64,000 nt of DNA, from contig NJPS01000010.1 in NCBI GenBank assembly GCA_002946415.1, positions 496,001 to 560,000 on the forward strand. The letters are read 5' to 3'. This document shows, in pieces, positions 48,836-60,483 of this stretch; within the stretch, counting starts at the first letter, position 1; the number at the start of each line of letters is the position of its first letter. The notes under the pieces are model-generated. The model saw only the letters and a program-made list of their open reading frames with translations, was not told the origin of the DNA and searched no databases. Both the position numbers and the translations under genes were made by a program. The DNA comes from Rutstroemia sp. NJR-2017a BVV2 (Eukaryota; Ascomycota; Leotiomycetes; Helotiales; Rutstroemiaceae).

Positions 48836-49785
48836 ATGGAAACATTGCCGAAGGGCTATCCGAAACTTGCTGCCCTTCAGGCTACGTATCCTCAGTTAGG
48901 GATATACCGCCGCTTTGCGACTCTCAACGCCCGTAATCTGCTCTACCTACAAGCAGAGCTCGTTATTCTCGAGAGCAACCTCAATGAATTTACAAGGAGA
49001 GACTGTGTGTCTGAAGATCTAACCGCAAGACTCTACAACAAGAATTGGTATCATTTGGATAAAAGAAAAGATGGTGTGTTGAACTCGCAGTACTACACAA
49101 TGTTGCGTGTGAGGGAGAAATTGAAAGAGTACAGTAAGCCACACCCGGACGAAGCGAACGTGGGGTAGTTATTGATAGATACGTAGATGAGTGTCTTTTT
49201 CAACAACGTCAACTTGCCACCTTCGATCTGCCTGAATCCGGAAACCTCGAATTTCTAAACGATTGGCTTGTCGATCCGAGGCAAGGCGACTGTGCCCTTG
49301 AAGGCTTGGATAGAAACGTCTGGAAGGAGAAGGAGGACTTGGTGGTCATCAAACCTGACGGAATAGCTGTTGATTCGTTCACAAGAGTCCTACGGAAACC
49401 TTTGACAGCATTTTGGCACAAACTGAGGACACGGCGCTGTCACCGACAAGCTGACGAGGAGAGCATGATATATGCTTACGACGAGAAGATTGTCATCAGG
49501 GTAGCTGATATGATTGGGACAGCCATCGCTTCATTGTTGCCAGTTCTGGCTGTTGTAGTCCTCTATTCGGTTCGCGAAATGTTGGCAAGGTTGGGCATCA
49601 TCGCCCTGTTTACTGTGTTGTTTGCTTTGGCGCTAATGATAACTACGAAGGCGAAGAGGGTTGAGATATTCGCCGCAACTGCTGGGTGAGTGTTTTATTA
49701 TTCCGACTCGGCCCTGTTGCTAACATCTTGCTATGATAGATTCGCAAGTGTGCAAGTCGTATTTGTGGGAAGCACTTCATCTTAA
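48836..49785 (+). CDS. DUF6594-family membrane protein
   Basis: Fungal-specific family of unknown function with a soluble N-terminal part and membrane helices at the C-terminus. Exons 48836-49133, 49187-49685 and 49740-49785 give 280 residues. Family landmarks are YPKLAALQATYPQLGIYRRF, ARNLLYLQAELVILESNL, LKEYNECLFQQRQLATFDLP, and LNDWLVDPRQGDCALEGLDR ending near VWKEKEDLVV. The C-terminus has three hydrophobic segments: IGTAIASLLPVLAVVVLYSV, LGIIALFTVLFALALMI and FAATAGFASVQVVFVG; the last is encoded partly by the short third exon. A basic residue cluster (KLRTRRCHRQ) lies before them. The start is supported by the immediately following family block. Confidence 0.9.
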
Positions 49786-50006
49786 CGCTTCCATGGGACA
49801 ACTTATAAGATGAAATGCATACACAAGTGTCAATTTTGTATTTCCTACTTATCTGAGCCTTTTCTTTCATGCAAGTAATCGTAGATATTCGCATCAACTC
49901 CCGCTGTTTTCAAACTCATTTCATGATCGAGCATGCTACCCTCATCTAGAAAGGTAGTAGTTTTCAATTTATCGTCTTGGAATTATTAGCTAAAGGAGCC
50001 ATTATC

Positions 50007-50693
50007 TCATCCCGAATGATAATTCGACGAGTCGCCATACTCTGCCTTCTCAGCTAGTCTCTTTTCCTCCGCTGCTTGAAGTTCTTCTTGACGCACTGCC
50101 TCCTGTCGCCGTGCATTCTCTTCTTGTTTTCGCTCACGTGCTTCTCTCTGCCGCTTCTGATCTAGTTCATATCAGTCTCAAATAATTCCAAGACTATGTT
50201 CTAGACAAATTATACCTTCGGACTCTTTCTTTCCTCCTGCCCTAATCATTAACATAGTTGGAATCATTTTCGGGTACACTTTGACGTGAAAGTCGTGATT
50301 GAGGACCATGTCGTAGCCATCGGCGATATGAGGTACGTGACGGAATGTTTCCTCGTAGTATCTTTTTTTCGGGCCAGGTCCTGAAAAGCACAGCTTAACT
50401 TCCCCGCCAAGTTCGCTCTCTTCGCCATCATAAGTCCTGATGGTGATCCCGGGACCAGTTGGCTGTCCGTGTACATATCGCATGGCATCGTCGGTAATCA
50501 GGTTCGGGCCATTATTTCCAGGGTCGAGCAGGACGGTTCCGCGCTTGACGACCTTGCTATCTTGGCGGCTGTAGATGTGGACTCGTTGGGTGAAGCCTCC
50601 TTCTTGAAAATCAGCTACTAGTCGATTGACACCAGCCCTTTCCACTTTGAAATTCTTACCATCGTCTCGGGTCTTCGCAAAACAATTGCCCAT
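50007..50693 (-). CDS. Retropepsin-like protein with MGNC lipidation start
   Basis: Two exons, 50693-50216 and 50161-50007, give 210 residues. The N-terminus MGNCFAKTR fits N-myristoylation at Gly2 plus palmitoylation at Cys4, so membrane attachment is likely. The middle has the order of strands of a retropepsin-like aspartyl-protease fold: GTVLLDPGNNGPNLITDDAM, then LGGEVKLCFSGPGPKKRYYE, ETFRHVPHIADGYDMVLNHD and FHVKVYP. The usual D-T/S-G is D-P-G here, so the catalytic Asp is kept but its neighbour is changed. The C-terminal exon encodes a highly charged coiled coil (RQREARERKQEENARRQEAV). Fold assignment is by pattern only. Function unknown. Convergent with the DUF6594 gene, 221 bp apart. 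Confidence 0.7.
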
Positions 50694-52504
50694 GATGGAA
50701 GCGCAATGAGGACTGTGAAGAGAGGTCTAATTCTTGTTAGTCCAGACCTATTCGATCGTGTAGGGTAAGGCATTAAGAGTCAAGTTACCTCTAGAGGAAG
50801 AAGAGTCCTCGAAATGAAACGAAAAATTGAAATATGTATGGCTTGATTCGTAGTGTCGAGAGAGGTTTCCGGCTGCCTTCATATACGAGGTGGGACCTGA
50901 TCGGGAGAGATATGTATGCACTAATGTGTTTTGCTATCAAAGCTCCAGCGTTCGATCTTGGTTTCTTGCTGTCGCAGTGTGTGTGTGGATATCATGGGCA
51001 CATACGTACGTATATTTATATTATTCTACCACCAAAAAGCTTTCCGGAGAACGAAACAGGTATATGGGATTTCTCTTTGCTAGACCACAAAATTAACTAA
51101 CCGTGTCTCACATTCTCCAATATATTGTGATGGGCTTCGCCTTAATCAGTCACAAGACGAATAGAACCTCAAGCCAATTGCACACACTTGGGATGTGATC
51201 GAGAAGTCATACACGCAAGCGACGACATTTTGCAAGCCCCATGCATAACATCAATCAATTATTCCAATAGTGGTAGAAATTGAGGTAGGCCTAACCCAAT
51301 GAGATTTCACCATCGTTATGTTGACACTTCCGTTTATGATAATTCACCGCCATCTCTCAGTAGAGTTTATGCTAAGATAGGTCCGAGTACCCACTGAGAG
51401 ATACGGACGATTCTTTCGGATAATCTTTCTTGGCGTACTTGCATAGTCATCTAGGACATGAAAGCGTGGGTATCATTGATGAAGGGGAAATTCCAAGGAA
51501 AATCCTTCAGCTAAGATTGCTCGTTCCTGTATCCCAGGTTCTCACATTGACTTCATTGTCTGCATCTTTCCAGCCACGTCAGTACCACTTATATATCGGA
51601 TGAATGTAGGAGAACCTGCATGAGGAAAAGCCATTGCGCCTTATGGTTATGTCGTCGAACTCTCTAATTCGTGGACTGCTTTAGTGGAAGCAGGGTATAG
51701 ACTGCAGATGAACAGGCAAACATTATTTTGGCAACTGTATTTTGACGTTGGACGATTATTTTAGAAAATTGTTTGCAGGCAACTCACATGGGCCGAATCC
51801 TGCTCTGCCCTGCCCTGCTAATGATATCCCCGCGCTCCGCGCTCTCGTTTCTTCAGGGGCACCCTGTCGTTACTCTCTCGTGCCGTTTCTCGTTTCTTCA
51901 GGGGCACCCTGTTCATTACTCCCTTTGTGGCGTTTCTCGTTCCTCGCGTTCACCCCACAGATCCCCACTTTTAACACCTTTTTCGTAACGCTTGTACTGA
52001 CTACGAACCTCCGGCTCAATGCTACTATTGTTTCATCTTTCCTTTTTCTTAATCTTTTACGAACTAGAATTGCCACCTCGTAGTTGAAGTTTCCCATCAG
52101 GAATCCTCATTCCCATCGGATAGTTATTACGATATCTGCCGGGTTTCCGCTGGACATTAGGCGGCAAGACTCGGAACAATATGATTTTTGTTCAGGGGAA
52201 GGGGAAGGATAGCAATTGAAGCCCGACCGATTAATCATGCCTGGCTGACCAATTTGTCACATATACAAGCCATGTATACAAACTAAATGTACTGTACCTC
52301 TGTACAAGCTACGTGTAAACCGCCGACTTGCGATAATTATATCCTCATATTTCTTAATAGTTCACCGATTTAGGATCAGGCCAAACACAATCATCTTTAC
52401 CAGAAATCTGGAACATTCCACACTTTTTCTAGATGGAATTCCTGTTCCTAGAGAAGCATCTGGGCGGATACCCGGAGTGGATATCCGGAGTGAATGTCCA
52501 GGCA
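50694..52504. other. Intergenic, no gene seen
   Basis: 1.8 kb without a supported gene. It contains an exact 25-nt direct repeat (TCTCGTTTCTTCAGGGGCAC plus CCTGT) at about 51842-51866 and 51888-51912. A minus-strand frame at 51870-52097 resembles a helix-turn-helix fragment (ALSRRFVVSTSVTKKVLK) but is short and unsupported. Confidence 0.45.
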
Positions 52505-52954
52505 GTGCTATCTATGTGCATTAAATTGAAGCTATAACCAGTCGTGGAGCCGTTTATTGCAGCACGGCTGACGCCACGTCAAGCTGGTAGATGAATCGCA
52601 AAAGGAGCGTGGCTTGCCGCAGATATGAGACCCTGATAACGGGAGTGCCGAATGGATTAACTAATCCTAATCAGGGTACATCACGAGAATGGCCGCAAGA
52701 GGTTGGAGAAGATTGATTGAGTCAACGACCATCTGGCCACGAACAATGCTTAGTCAAGCAAGAGATGTTCCCCTTCTCAATCAACGAAAATTCCCCGGAA
52801 GAACTAGAAATGGTTAATAATAGATATAGGAATATAGTCATATAGTAGCGCTGACGTTTCTTCACGGTGTAGTGTATATAGTGTCACAAGTATAAGGCTG
52901 GAGTAAGGTCGGAAATTATACACTGGTTTTTCCCGAAAAGATTATACTTCAATA
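52505..52954. repeat. Diverged duplicated segment, copy 1
   Basis: Matches the segment 60484-61082 in the same orientation over several blocks: GTGCTATCTATGTG, GTGGAGCCGTTTA, GCGTGGCTT-CCGCAGAT, ATCAA-CAA-AAATT-CC-GGAA, AATAATA and TTCACGG-GTAG, with frequent substitutions and indels between. The left boundary is fairly sharp. The right boundary is where the pogo-like element has inserted. The other copy lies immediately 5' of the ML-domain gene, so copy 1 may be the flank of a lost paralogue. Confidence 0.65.
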
Positions 52955-53787
52955 ACGTATTTTACCATGACCGTGCGCGCACCACCACCCTGCGTATTTC
53001 TTTAATTTTTGCACCACCCATCTTCAACATGTAATTACTCAACAACCAATAATGGAATCCGGATCAAAAGAAGTTAGAACTATTCTAGCAATCGAGGCGA
53101 TTAAAATGAGATATGTAAAAAGTCGTAGGAAGGCCGCTAGGATATATAATATACCCGAATCAATACTATATGCAAGGATAGTAGGAAAAAGTGCACTTGC
53201 GGAACGCCAATAAGTACAGCAAAATTTGATCCTATCAGAAGAGGAGGTGATAGTCCGTTATATACTGGACCTAGGTTCAAGAAGTTTACCCCCCGGCTTA
53301 GTTCTTTACGTACTGTTACGAACGAGATATTATAGTTGAGGGGTTATCGTGATATTGGCAAGAACTGGTTATATCGATTTGTACGTCAGTATAAGGAGCT
53401 TAAGATATATAGGAATTGTATTTATAACTATCAGAGAGCTTTATGTAAAGATCCTGAGCTAATATGGAAGTGGTTTAGTATTGTATAATATTATAAGACT
53501 AAATATAGTGTCGTTGATTCGAAAACGAGACCGAAAATCAAGCTGAAAATGCACCCGGAAGGGGGGGTTCAGCCGGAAGCATCAAGTTCTAGGTGCTGTA
53601 GTAAATGTAATAAGCCCGGGCATAATATAAGAACTTGCCCGGATACTTTAATAGATCCTATATTACTAGATTCTGAATAGCTTCAATTAAATTTGTATGT
53701 TGTGGTGGATTATCCATCATGTAAAATCATAAAAGGGGGTAAAAATGCGCAAGGTGGTGGTGCGCGCAGGGTTGTGGTAAAATACGT
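52955..53787 (+). mobile_element. Internally deleted Fot1/pogo-like transposon
   Basis: 833-bp relic flanked by TA (52953-52954 and 53788-53789). Its TIRs begin ACGTATTTTACCA and match for 41 of about 47 nt. The inner sequence retains only the ends of a pogo-type transposase. At 53052 a frame starts MESGSKEVRTILAIEAI and reads KSRRKAARIYNIPES, the psq-type helix-turn-helix. After several stop codons comes a Tc5/CENP-B-type segment (IGKNWLYRFVRQYKELK, NYQRALCKDPELI). The sequence then jumps to a C-terminal zinc knuckle CCSKCNKPGHNIRTC at about 53590-53635. The DDE catalytic region is missing. It is therefore non-autonomous and decayed. It sits inside the right end of the duplicated segment copy 1. 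Confidence 0.85.
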
Positions 53788-54025
53788 TATGATTTCTTTT
53801 TCTCTCAAATTCGGACTCGATTCTATTATTCCAATGCAGTTTTCCAGATAAAGAATTTTTCGGACAAATCGTATATGCTTGTAGACATGATCGCAAGTCA
53901 CATATCCAGCCAAAGTAACAAGAATCCGATGTGTGTAGCAAGCACAATGGGGGAACTGTAGTCGTGGGACAAGTTAACTGCTGAAGGTGGTATTCGGGAA
54001 TAATACCAGCAGCCTCTGACCTAGG

Positions 54026-56113
54026 TCAAACAATTGTTACGATGACTTTATCTGGCCCGAATGTTCCTGGCATTGCTTCGATCATTCCTGCACCTATGCG
54101 GCAATACTCTCCATTTTCTGTGTTGGTGGAGGTCAAAAGCAATACCCAATACCTGTCTCCAAGATTCAACCTTTTGAACCACTTCTGGCGCCTCTCTATG
54201 GCGATACACAAACACCATATCTCCCGGTCCGATGGAGGAGGTCCCCGATCGAAAATACACCAGCTACTCATATAAGGGTACTGTTCTTTCGATCGAGCAT
54301 CTCTCTTTACCAGGGAATATTTTGGGACCATACCGCAACCCTGGGGTATAGGATCATCAATGTAGGCCACAGACTCTATCAATCCCGAAACGACAAGCTT
54401 TCCGGATACTAACATGGAACTGAGTGGCGTCCCTGCCCATACCGTTTCAGTATGGCGGAACTCTGCACTCGGTTCCATTATTCGCCACTGATCATCGGAA
54501 TAATAGATTTCTCCTTTAAGTGCTGCCCAAGACCAGCTCGGAGCTCGCCATGCACTCGGCGAAGTGCGATACTTGCTCCTTGCAACCCAGAGGAGCTCAG
54601 TATGCAAGGTATTCTTCCACATGCCTGCTATGAATTCGTCGCCGCTTCGGTTCCGGACAAATTCAGCTAGACCAGCTAAGGCTGCAAAGATATCTCGTTC
54701 CTTAGTGAGATATCTTATCGAATAGTCCTGTACCAAATCTAGCCAGAACTGTAAGATAGCGTTCTCTTTCGGAGATGAGTGCGCTATTTTTGATGTATCC
54801 GGGGCCCAATATTCGAGTTTGAGTAGACTTTGTTTCATAGTAGGGAAACCCACTTCAAAGTCAAAAGCTCGCGATGAGCCTTCTTCAGACAGACTCATAC
54901 TGTGGCATTCCCAGAAAAGCTGGTCCTTAGAGAAGAAGAGTATCCGTCGAGAAAGCAACATTTCTTGAAGGACCCATGCTCGGCTTTGAAGTGGTCCGCC
55001 CGCGGGTGATGGAAGGGACCAGTTCCTATTGATACACTGCAGGTAGAACGTGCATTTACCGTGCTGTACCTTTAAAGCCCTGCCGGACTCTCGCTGGAGG
55101 AAACAGCCAGTTCGGCTATCAGGTGACGCTGAAGCTGCAATGGTCAATAATGAATTTTGAAAGACTTCTGCCATATTCTTGCTCTCTGTCTCCCAGTCCT
55201 TAACGTCATCTTGAATGATGCATAAGGAATCTATCCACAGATAACGAACTCCAAGCGTTCTTGTTATTATGACTGCGTCTCTAAATGTCTTTGGTAGCTC
55301 TGCTAACCGAATCCCTTGGACCCTATCAGCCAAGCTGCTCGATGTGGTTGTGAAGTGCGGCATCGGTCCCCAGCAATGACTGAGCGTGATGTATTTGCCA
55401 GTCTTGCCTTTTGGCAAACAAAGAAATGGCTCTTGAGATCCACAGGTTGGCCCAACATCGATTACTCGAGTGGGTAGAGGTCGACTTAAAGATAGTATAT
55501 TAGCAATCGAGCTGGGAAATCCTAGGGCGCAAGTTGGATGACACTCGACGTGGAAACTCGTACACCTAGAAAGCCACTGCCGAGTCAGGTTGAGACAGTA
55601 CTCCGATCCAGAATAACCATCAACTTTCCTACCCGCTATGAGTCCAGATGTGGCTGCAAAGTTATCTGTGCAGAACGTATGTCAGATAGAGTACAGAAAT
55701 AATGAAATGCAGGAAAAGTAGATAGAATAGAAGTGATAGCTGCTGTCATCTGATTACGTACTGTCGTCAGAATAGAGGGCAAAGACGCATCTCACCCCTT
55801 GAGACTCATTACTAATATACCCGCATACAACATGGATTTGCTCCAATTTCGTCCATTCCATAGTAGTGAATTCGAGGAAATCCCCATCGCCATATCCACG
55901 GATCGTGATTGCTGTGGGATGCCCCTGCTTCTCCTTCAAGGCGATCGCCTCCATTTTATTTTCTTGATGGAAAGAGACCATAAAAGAACTACACATCTCA
56001 CATCCGATATGTGAAAGGCGTAGAGCGTCGAAGCTAGGTTGATGGGAAAATTCCCCTGTACAGAGCTGGCCGACGAGAGCTAAGAAGCTCTTGCAGTATA
56101 TACAAAGCGCCAT
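54026..56113 (-). CDS. HET-domain protein (heterokaryon incompatibility type)
   Basis: Fungal HET-domain protein, a family involved in non-self recognition and regulated cell death after hyphal fusion. Two exons, 56113-55762 and 55665-54026, give 663 residues; an in-frame ATG at 56140 would add nine. The N-terminus MALCIYCKSFLALV carries a Cys pair typical of these proteins. The HET core (about 205-350) has YITLSHCWG, LPKTFRDAVIITRTLGVRYL, WIDSLCIIQDDVKDWETES and MAEVFQNSLLTIAASAS, followed by SRAWVLQEMLLSRRILFF. The C-terminal half is variable and shows RAPSWSWAALKGEIYY, also characteristic. No NACHT, WD40 or ankyrin partner domain is attached. Whether it controls incompatibility cannot be told from sequence. 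Confidence 0.92.
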
Positions 56114-56462
56114 GGAGCACGATTCGAACTCATAGAACAAGACAAAACCACAAATGCTGAGACCCCGACCACCAAATGTCGGTGCCTTGATGCTGACTGT
56201 GTAGAGGACACCATAAAGTCAGGGCGCGGTTATCAGGGCGCAACTATGACGGATATTCGCTAACGAGCCGGTTATGACAGACAATGCACATCAATCAGCT
56301 TAAACTTTGTGCATATTCGAAATTCGGGATATCATTTTGTTAGAATTATGATGATTTAATGAGCATGGGTTAAAATCTGGATGCATTAATTGTCTATCGA
56401 GTTGTTGATGTACAGGGCAGAGTTTTCTACAGGTCTGATGAACAAGCGTGACTAAGCACTTC

Positions 56463-56471
56463 TGACACATT
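56463..56471. repeat. Target-site duplication, left (9 bp)
   Basis: TGACACATT directly precedes the left inverted repeat; an identical copy follows the right one. Confidence 0.9.
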
Positions 56472-57059
56472 GGCAACCAATACACTTACCACCCATGGTA
56501 GGTTTATAATTTGGATGACTAAGCTCCGCAAAACCTACCACCCACCCACCAAAATGATCGCACATCGCATTCAGTATCCATTTGCACTATAATTTAGCTT
56601 GCAATTAATATTTCACCTAATACGATGACATTGCACCAATGATATACCAATGGATATATCAATGGGTATATTACTCTTATAATCGTCCGAGCCCTCCTCT
56701 CTTATATGACGAACCGCACTCAGGTCGCCATAAGAATAAGGCATTTTGGGTTGCCCCGTACAATGTGGGGTAATATTAGCCTCAGGCCGCAACAGGCTTG
56801 AACTGCCTTTGGCTATGACCTGATATAGTCCCCCTTGAGCTCCGACTCAACTTGGCTCTTTAATTGTTAATTCTAAGGTTAACTCGGTTCTTTTGGGACG
56901 GTTGTCACAAGCGATACATCGATTATAAACAACATTATAATATAAATGGATACAGAACACAATACACAATCATTTTGATGGGGTGGTGGGTGGTAGGTTT
57001 TGCGGAGCTTAGTTATCCAAATTATAAACCTACCATAGGTGGTAAGTGTATTGGTTGCC
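56472..57059. mobile_element. MULE-like foldback MITE
   Basis: 588-bp element with long terminal inverted repeats. Both ends start GGCAACCAATACACTTACCA; the outer 72 nt differ at only two positions, and similarity continues with mainly transition differences to about 140 nt. A perfect 9-bp duplication (TGACACATT) flanks it, as expected from Mutator-like transposases. The centre has no coding frame, so the element is non-autonomous. It lies between the HET gene and the SGNH esterase, in both of whose 5'/3' flanks it could affect transcription. Confidence 0.88.
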
Positions 57060-57068
57060 TGACACATT
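57060..57068. repeat. Target-site duplication, right (9 bp)
   Basis: TGACACATT directly follows the right inverted repeat of the foldback element. Confidence 0.9.
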
Positions 57069-57295
57069 TATTTTGATAACTAAGCGGTGTCATCAGATCA
57101 ACGCAACCCAGGCTCATGCTCTCAGCAATATACCAACTACAAATACACTACAGAAACCTCGTAATTCCAATCCGAGCAGTTAATTTCCAAAGATTTAATG
57201 AGGATTATGAATTAGTATCCTGCTGGTTCAAATACCCAGCTACAACTCCACCTCTTTCAATATTACCCAATCAACAATTGAAAACACAATCCATG

Positions 57296-59729
57296 TTACG
57301 GTTCTAGCCCAGGAGTCAGCTTTTCCAAAAGGTTCAATAGATCGAGGCTACTTACAGCGGGACTCCAATGCGAAGTCCAATCACCGGGCGGTTTGAAAGA
57401 TGGAACGCCGGTCTGATTGTTTGTCGTCCAAGACTGATCTCCATATGCAAATTGGATATAGTCTCTCGGGTTGCCCGCAGCTTCAGGTATGATCATCAGA
57501 GGATCAGGGAGCGCGGTATTAACCTTGAGAGGGATCCCATCACTAGCATCCACTTGGACCCCGTCTTTGCCATTTTTGGCGAATCCTAGAGTGCCAATTA
57601 CATTGCCATTACCATCCCTCATTGTAAACTTTTCGATATGGTATTTGAAGGTTCTCTTAGTGCCGGGACCGTCTACACCAGACCACGACTCGTCTTCCTG
57701 GAGATGGAAGCTACACTCGCCATGTGTGTAACCTTGGTCGACTTGCACTACGCCGCCGTACTTCCAGTCGAGGGGGTTCTTAGGATCGTTCCCGTCGCAG
57801 TCTAGCGATTTCATTAACGATCTTTATAGCTACTCGAAGAGAGCAGTAACAGATGAATAACTTACCATCCATTATTTGCGTCATGTAAAGCTTGCAGACG
57901 GCTTCCATATCTTTAGAGATATCCAAACCAGGAGGCCAGTCAATAGAGAGAACAACCTCATCGCGAGAGCCTGTATTGTAATTGCGGAGTATGGCCCCGG
58001 AATCCTTGTCTTGAACACCTTGCTTAGCAGCATCGGCGCAGAAAACGCTAATCTGTTTATTCATCTCATCTCGACTTATAAATTTATTGGTGCCGAAACC
58101 GCACGCTCTCTGTGGCTGGGGAGCCTGACTCCGGGTTGGGGTTGAGGAGCTTGTACTGTCCGTTTTCTGTGGCTGGGGAGCCTGACTTGAGGTTGGGGTT
58201 GAGGTTGAAGAGTTTGCTCCGTCCGTTTTGAAATTCAGGACTTTATCAATGACGGCATCAGACATAACTGCATATCCTGACCCTTTCGGGTGCATCATGC
58301 GAATCCATGTGATAGGTAGCATTGAATACGTAGCATTGTCTGTCGCGAGTTTATTCAGAGCAGCAGTCATTGAGTCTGGATCGGTATAAGCAGGATTAAG
58401 CATGGTAAGATTCCCATTAACCTCCTGTATTTGGTCGGCTGTCGATTTACCATCTTTGGGTGGAATCAAGATACTGTCGACTTGGTCAAAGAAGGAACTG
58501 TTGGCATCACCAAAACCGGTGACTGAGGAGGAATCTTTATATTCTGTATCGTAGTGTATAAACCATGTCCTTGCGTCGATTGGTTTGCTGTGGTATCCCG
58601 GATCGTCTTCGTGCTCGCAAAATCGATGGCCATCAAATTGCGACTGCCAACCATCGACATAATATACTCCCTCTTCCGTTGAAGATATAGCAGTAGCTGC
58701 TTCTTTGATCATGTCATTTAATCTTGGAGTATATCAACGAATGAATATCTTGTGTTGGATGCGTCAAGTACTCACTCTCGCACAAGACTGTTCATGTCTG
58801 CCCGCAGCGTCGTGGTTATATATGCCTTGTCCCTATTATACCACGGGCTCCAAGTGACAGTGTCACACTGGGTGTTATCTTGGTTCCAGAACTCAACGTA
58901 ACCAGTGATGAAACTATAAGTCAATTAATCTCTATGCGGCCTATATAATTCCCTTGGCGTAAGAGGCTAGAGAGACTAGCAACTTTAGTACTTACAGCTG
59001 AAACGATGGATTGGCAGATCTTCCTCTAGTCATGACTTGAGACATGGTGTTGACCAGTTCATAGAAAAGGACCCTGTTGGGATCTTCCAATTTAACGTGT
59101 GCAGCTTTCAAGACAGTATTGCAGTCCTACTCCCAGTTTTAGCATCTAAACAAAGCCTAGATCTCGAGATACGTACTTTGGCACCTGTCCAACGTAACAG
59201 GCATGCATTGACAATCTATTTCAAGTCATTAGAAGCTCTGAGTTCCGCCAGCAAGGTATAGACTTACATCGCCAAATCCAAGATCATTTCCTCCAACACT
59301 CAGTGTTCCAATCTGTGGCTTTCTAATTTTTGGATAGTTATCCTTGACGTTAGGTGTACCAAGCTCAAGTTGTTTGGTTCTCACGTCGTTCTGTGTTGCT
59401 CCAGTGCAGGATCCAAAAACGAAGGTTCGGGACGTCGAGTGACCTGGAAAGCGCGGATTTTCATTCATTTGATTGGGATAAGACATCTTGAAACGGCTGC
59501 ACCACCAATTGAGCTCGTCAGAAGGGACATCAGCACTGACCCCCGCAGAGAAAGAGTCTCCAACGGCAAGCCAATCTGTTATGACTCGGTCAATGGAGGG
59601 GGGAACATATTTAGCTATACTTGCGTTGGCAATGATCGCAGCAACTTGCGGATCATCACCACGAAATTGGAGAGGAGAGGCAATACTGCTACCAGCAATT
59701 CAAACTGGAAAAAGCTGCCACAGTATCAT
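57296..59729 (-). CDS. Secreted SGNH/GDSL-type esterase, 5' end probably damaged
   Basis: Extracellular esterase/lipase-like protein of the SGNH superfamily. Exons read 59575-59268, 59215-59177, 59126-58996, 58913-58776, 58722-57866 and 57801-57296, all phases consistent. Catalytic blocks are WLAVGDSFSAG (block I Ser), a Gly-containing TFVFGSCTGA, SVGGNDLGFGD (block III Asn), and YYVDGWQSQFDGHRFCE (acid and His block). FITGYVEFWNQDNTQCDTVT is a typical insertion. A Ser/Thr/Pro/Gln linker with a duplicated SSQAPQPQ unit leads to a C-terminal Cys-bearing domain (CDGNDPKNPLDWKYGG). At the 5' end, the expected signal peptide begins MILWQLFPV at 59729 but meets TGA at 59702-59700 before IAGSSIASPLQFRG. 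The next stretch, ending PPPLTES, is also out of frame with WLAVGD unless a 44-nt intron (59619-59576) is spliced. It may be a recent pseudogene or have another first exon. Confidence 0.7.
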
Positions 59730-60483
59730 TTCAAAATGCTGGATGGCCCAGGATGGGTGTGATGTAAGTGTCAAAGTACTGCAACAGCTTAAAACGAATG
59801 TATAATGTGGTTCTGTAGCATGATATGAGGATCCTCTAATGTAGCGACAGTATTGAAAAGAAAGAAATGAGCAAGTGCGTTTGAAGTGCTGTGAAGAGAG
59901 AGATACATTGCATACTGGAAATTGGAGTTATATATTCGTTCAATGAAGCAAAGATGTTTGCCCAACCCAATCCAAGCTTCCAATGTTCCCCAACACAGAA
60001 GGAAATCCTAAGATAGTTCCAAAGTCCATAACACATAAAACTATCATTTCGCAGATGGATTCGATCTTGTTGTGAGAGCACAAATCCTGACCTGTGATAT
60101 TGTAAATGTATGGCTCATGAACAAATATTCACAGTTTCTCATTGGGCGTGAATTACGGACTTATGCCTTGAATACGATATCAAGCCACTTCAAGTCTCAT
60201 AAGGAATAAGTACGAATTGCAAATGAATACGATGACCAACGCGCAGTGAATATACAAACTCAGCAGACCGTGCTTGGCAATATACTCATATACGGTCTAT
60301 GGCTGTGTCTTTCAATAATGAGTCAACCTCGGAAGAGGGTGCGACACTACCCTTCCTCAAGGCATGGAAACGAAGGACCGCAGCGCGGGCCGATCTGTCT
60401 CATGCTCGGCCCTTTCATGTTGTGCCGCGAATCCGGGATGTAGGTATATTGCAGAAGCCGATGTTTTCGTCGAGAAAACTACC
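59730..60483. other. Intergenic, no gene seen
   Basis: 754 bp between the esterase 5' end and the second copy of the duplicated segment. Short frames only, without domain or splice support. Confidence 0.5.

Noticed and set aside
51870..52097. Helix-turn-helix-like minus-strand frame (ALSRRFVVSTSVTKKVLK)
   Set aside because: Suggestive of a transposase or regulator fragment, but only 75 codons, no TIRs and no further domain.
57210..57245. GGTTCAAATACCCAGC, resembling a T arm
   Set aside because: No matching tRNA body upstream; stem is imperfect.
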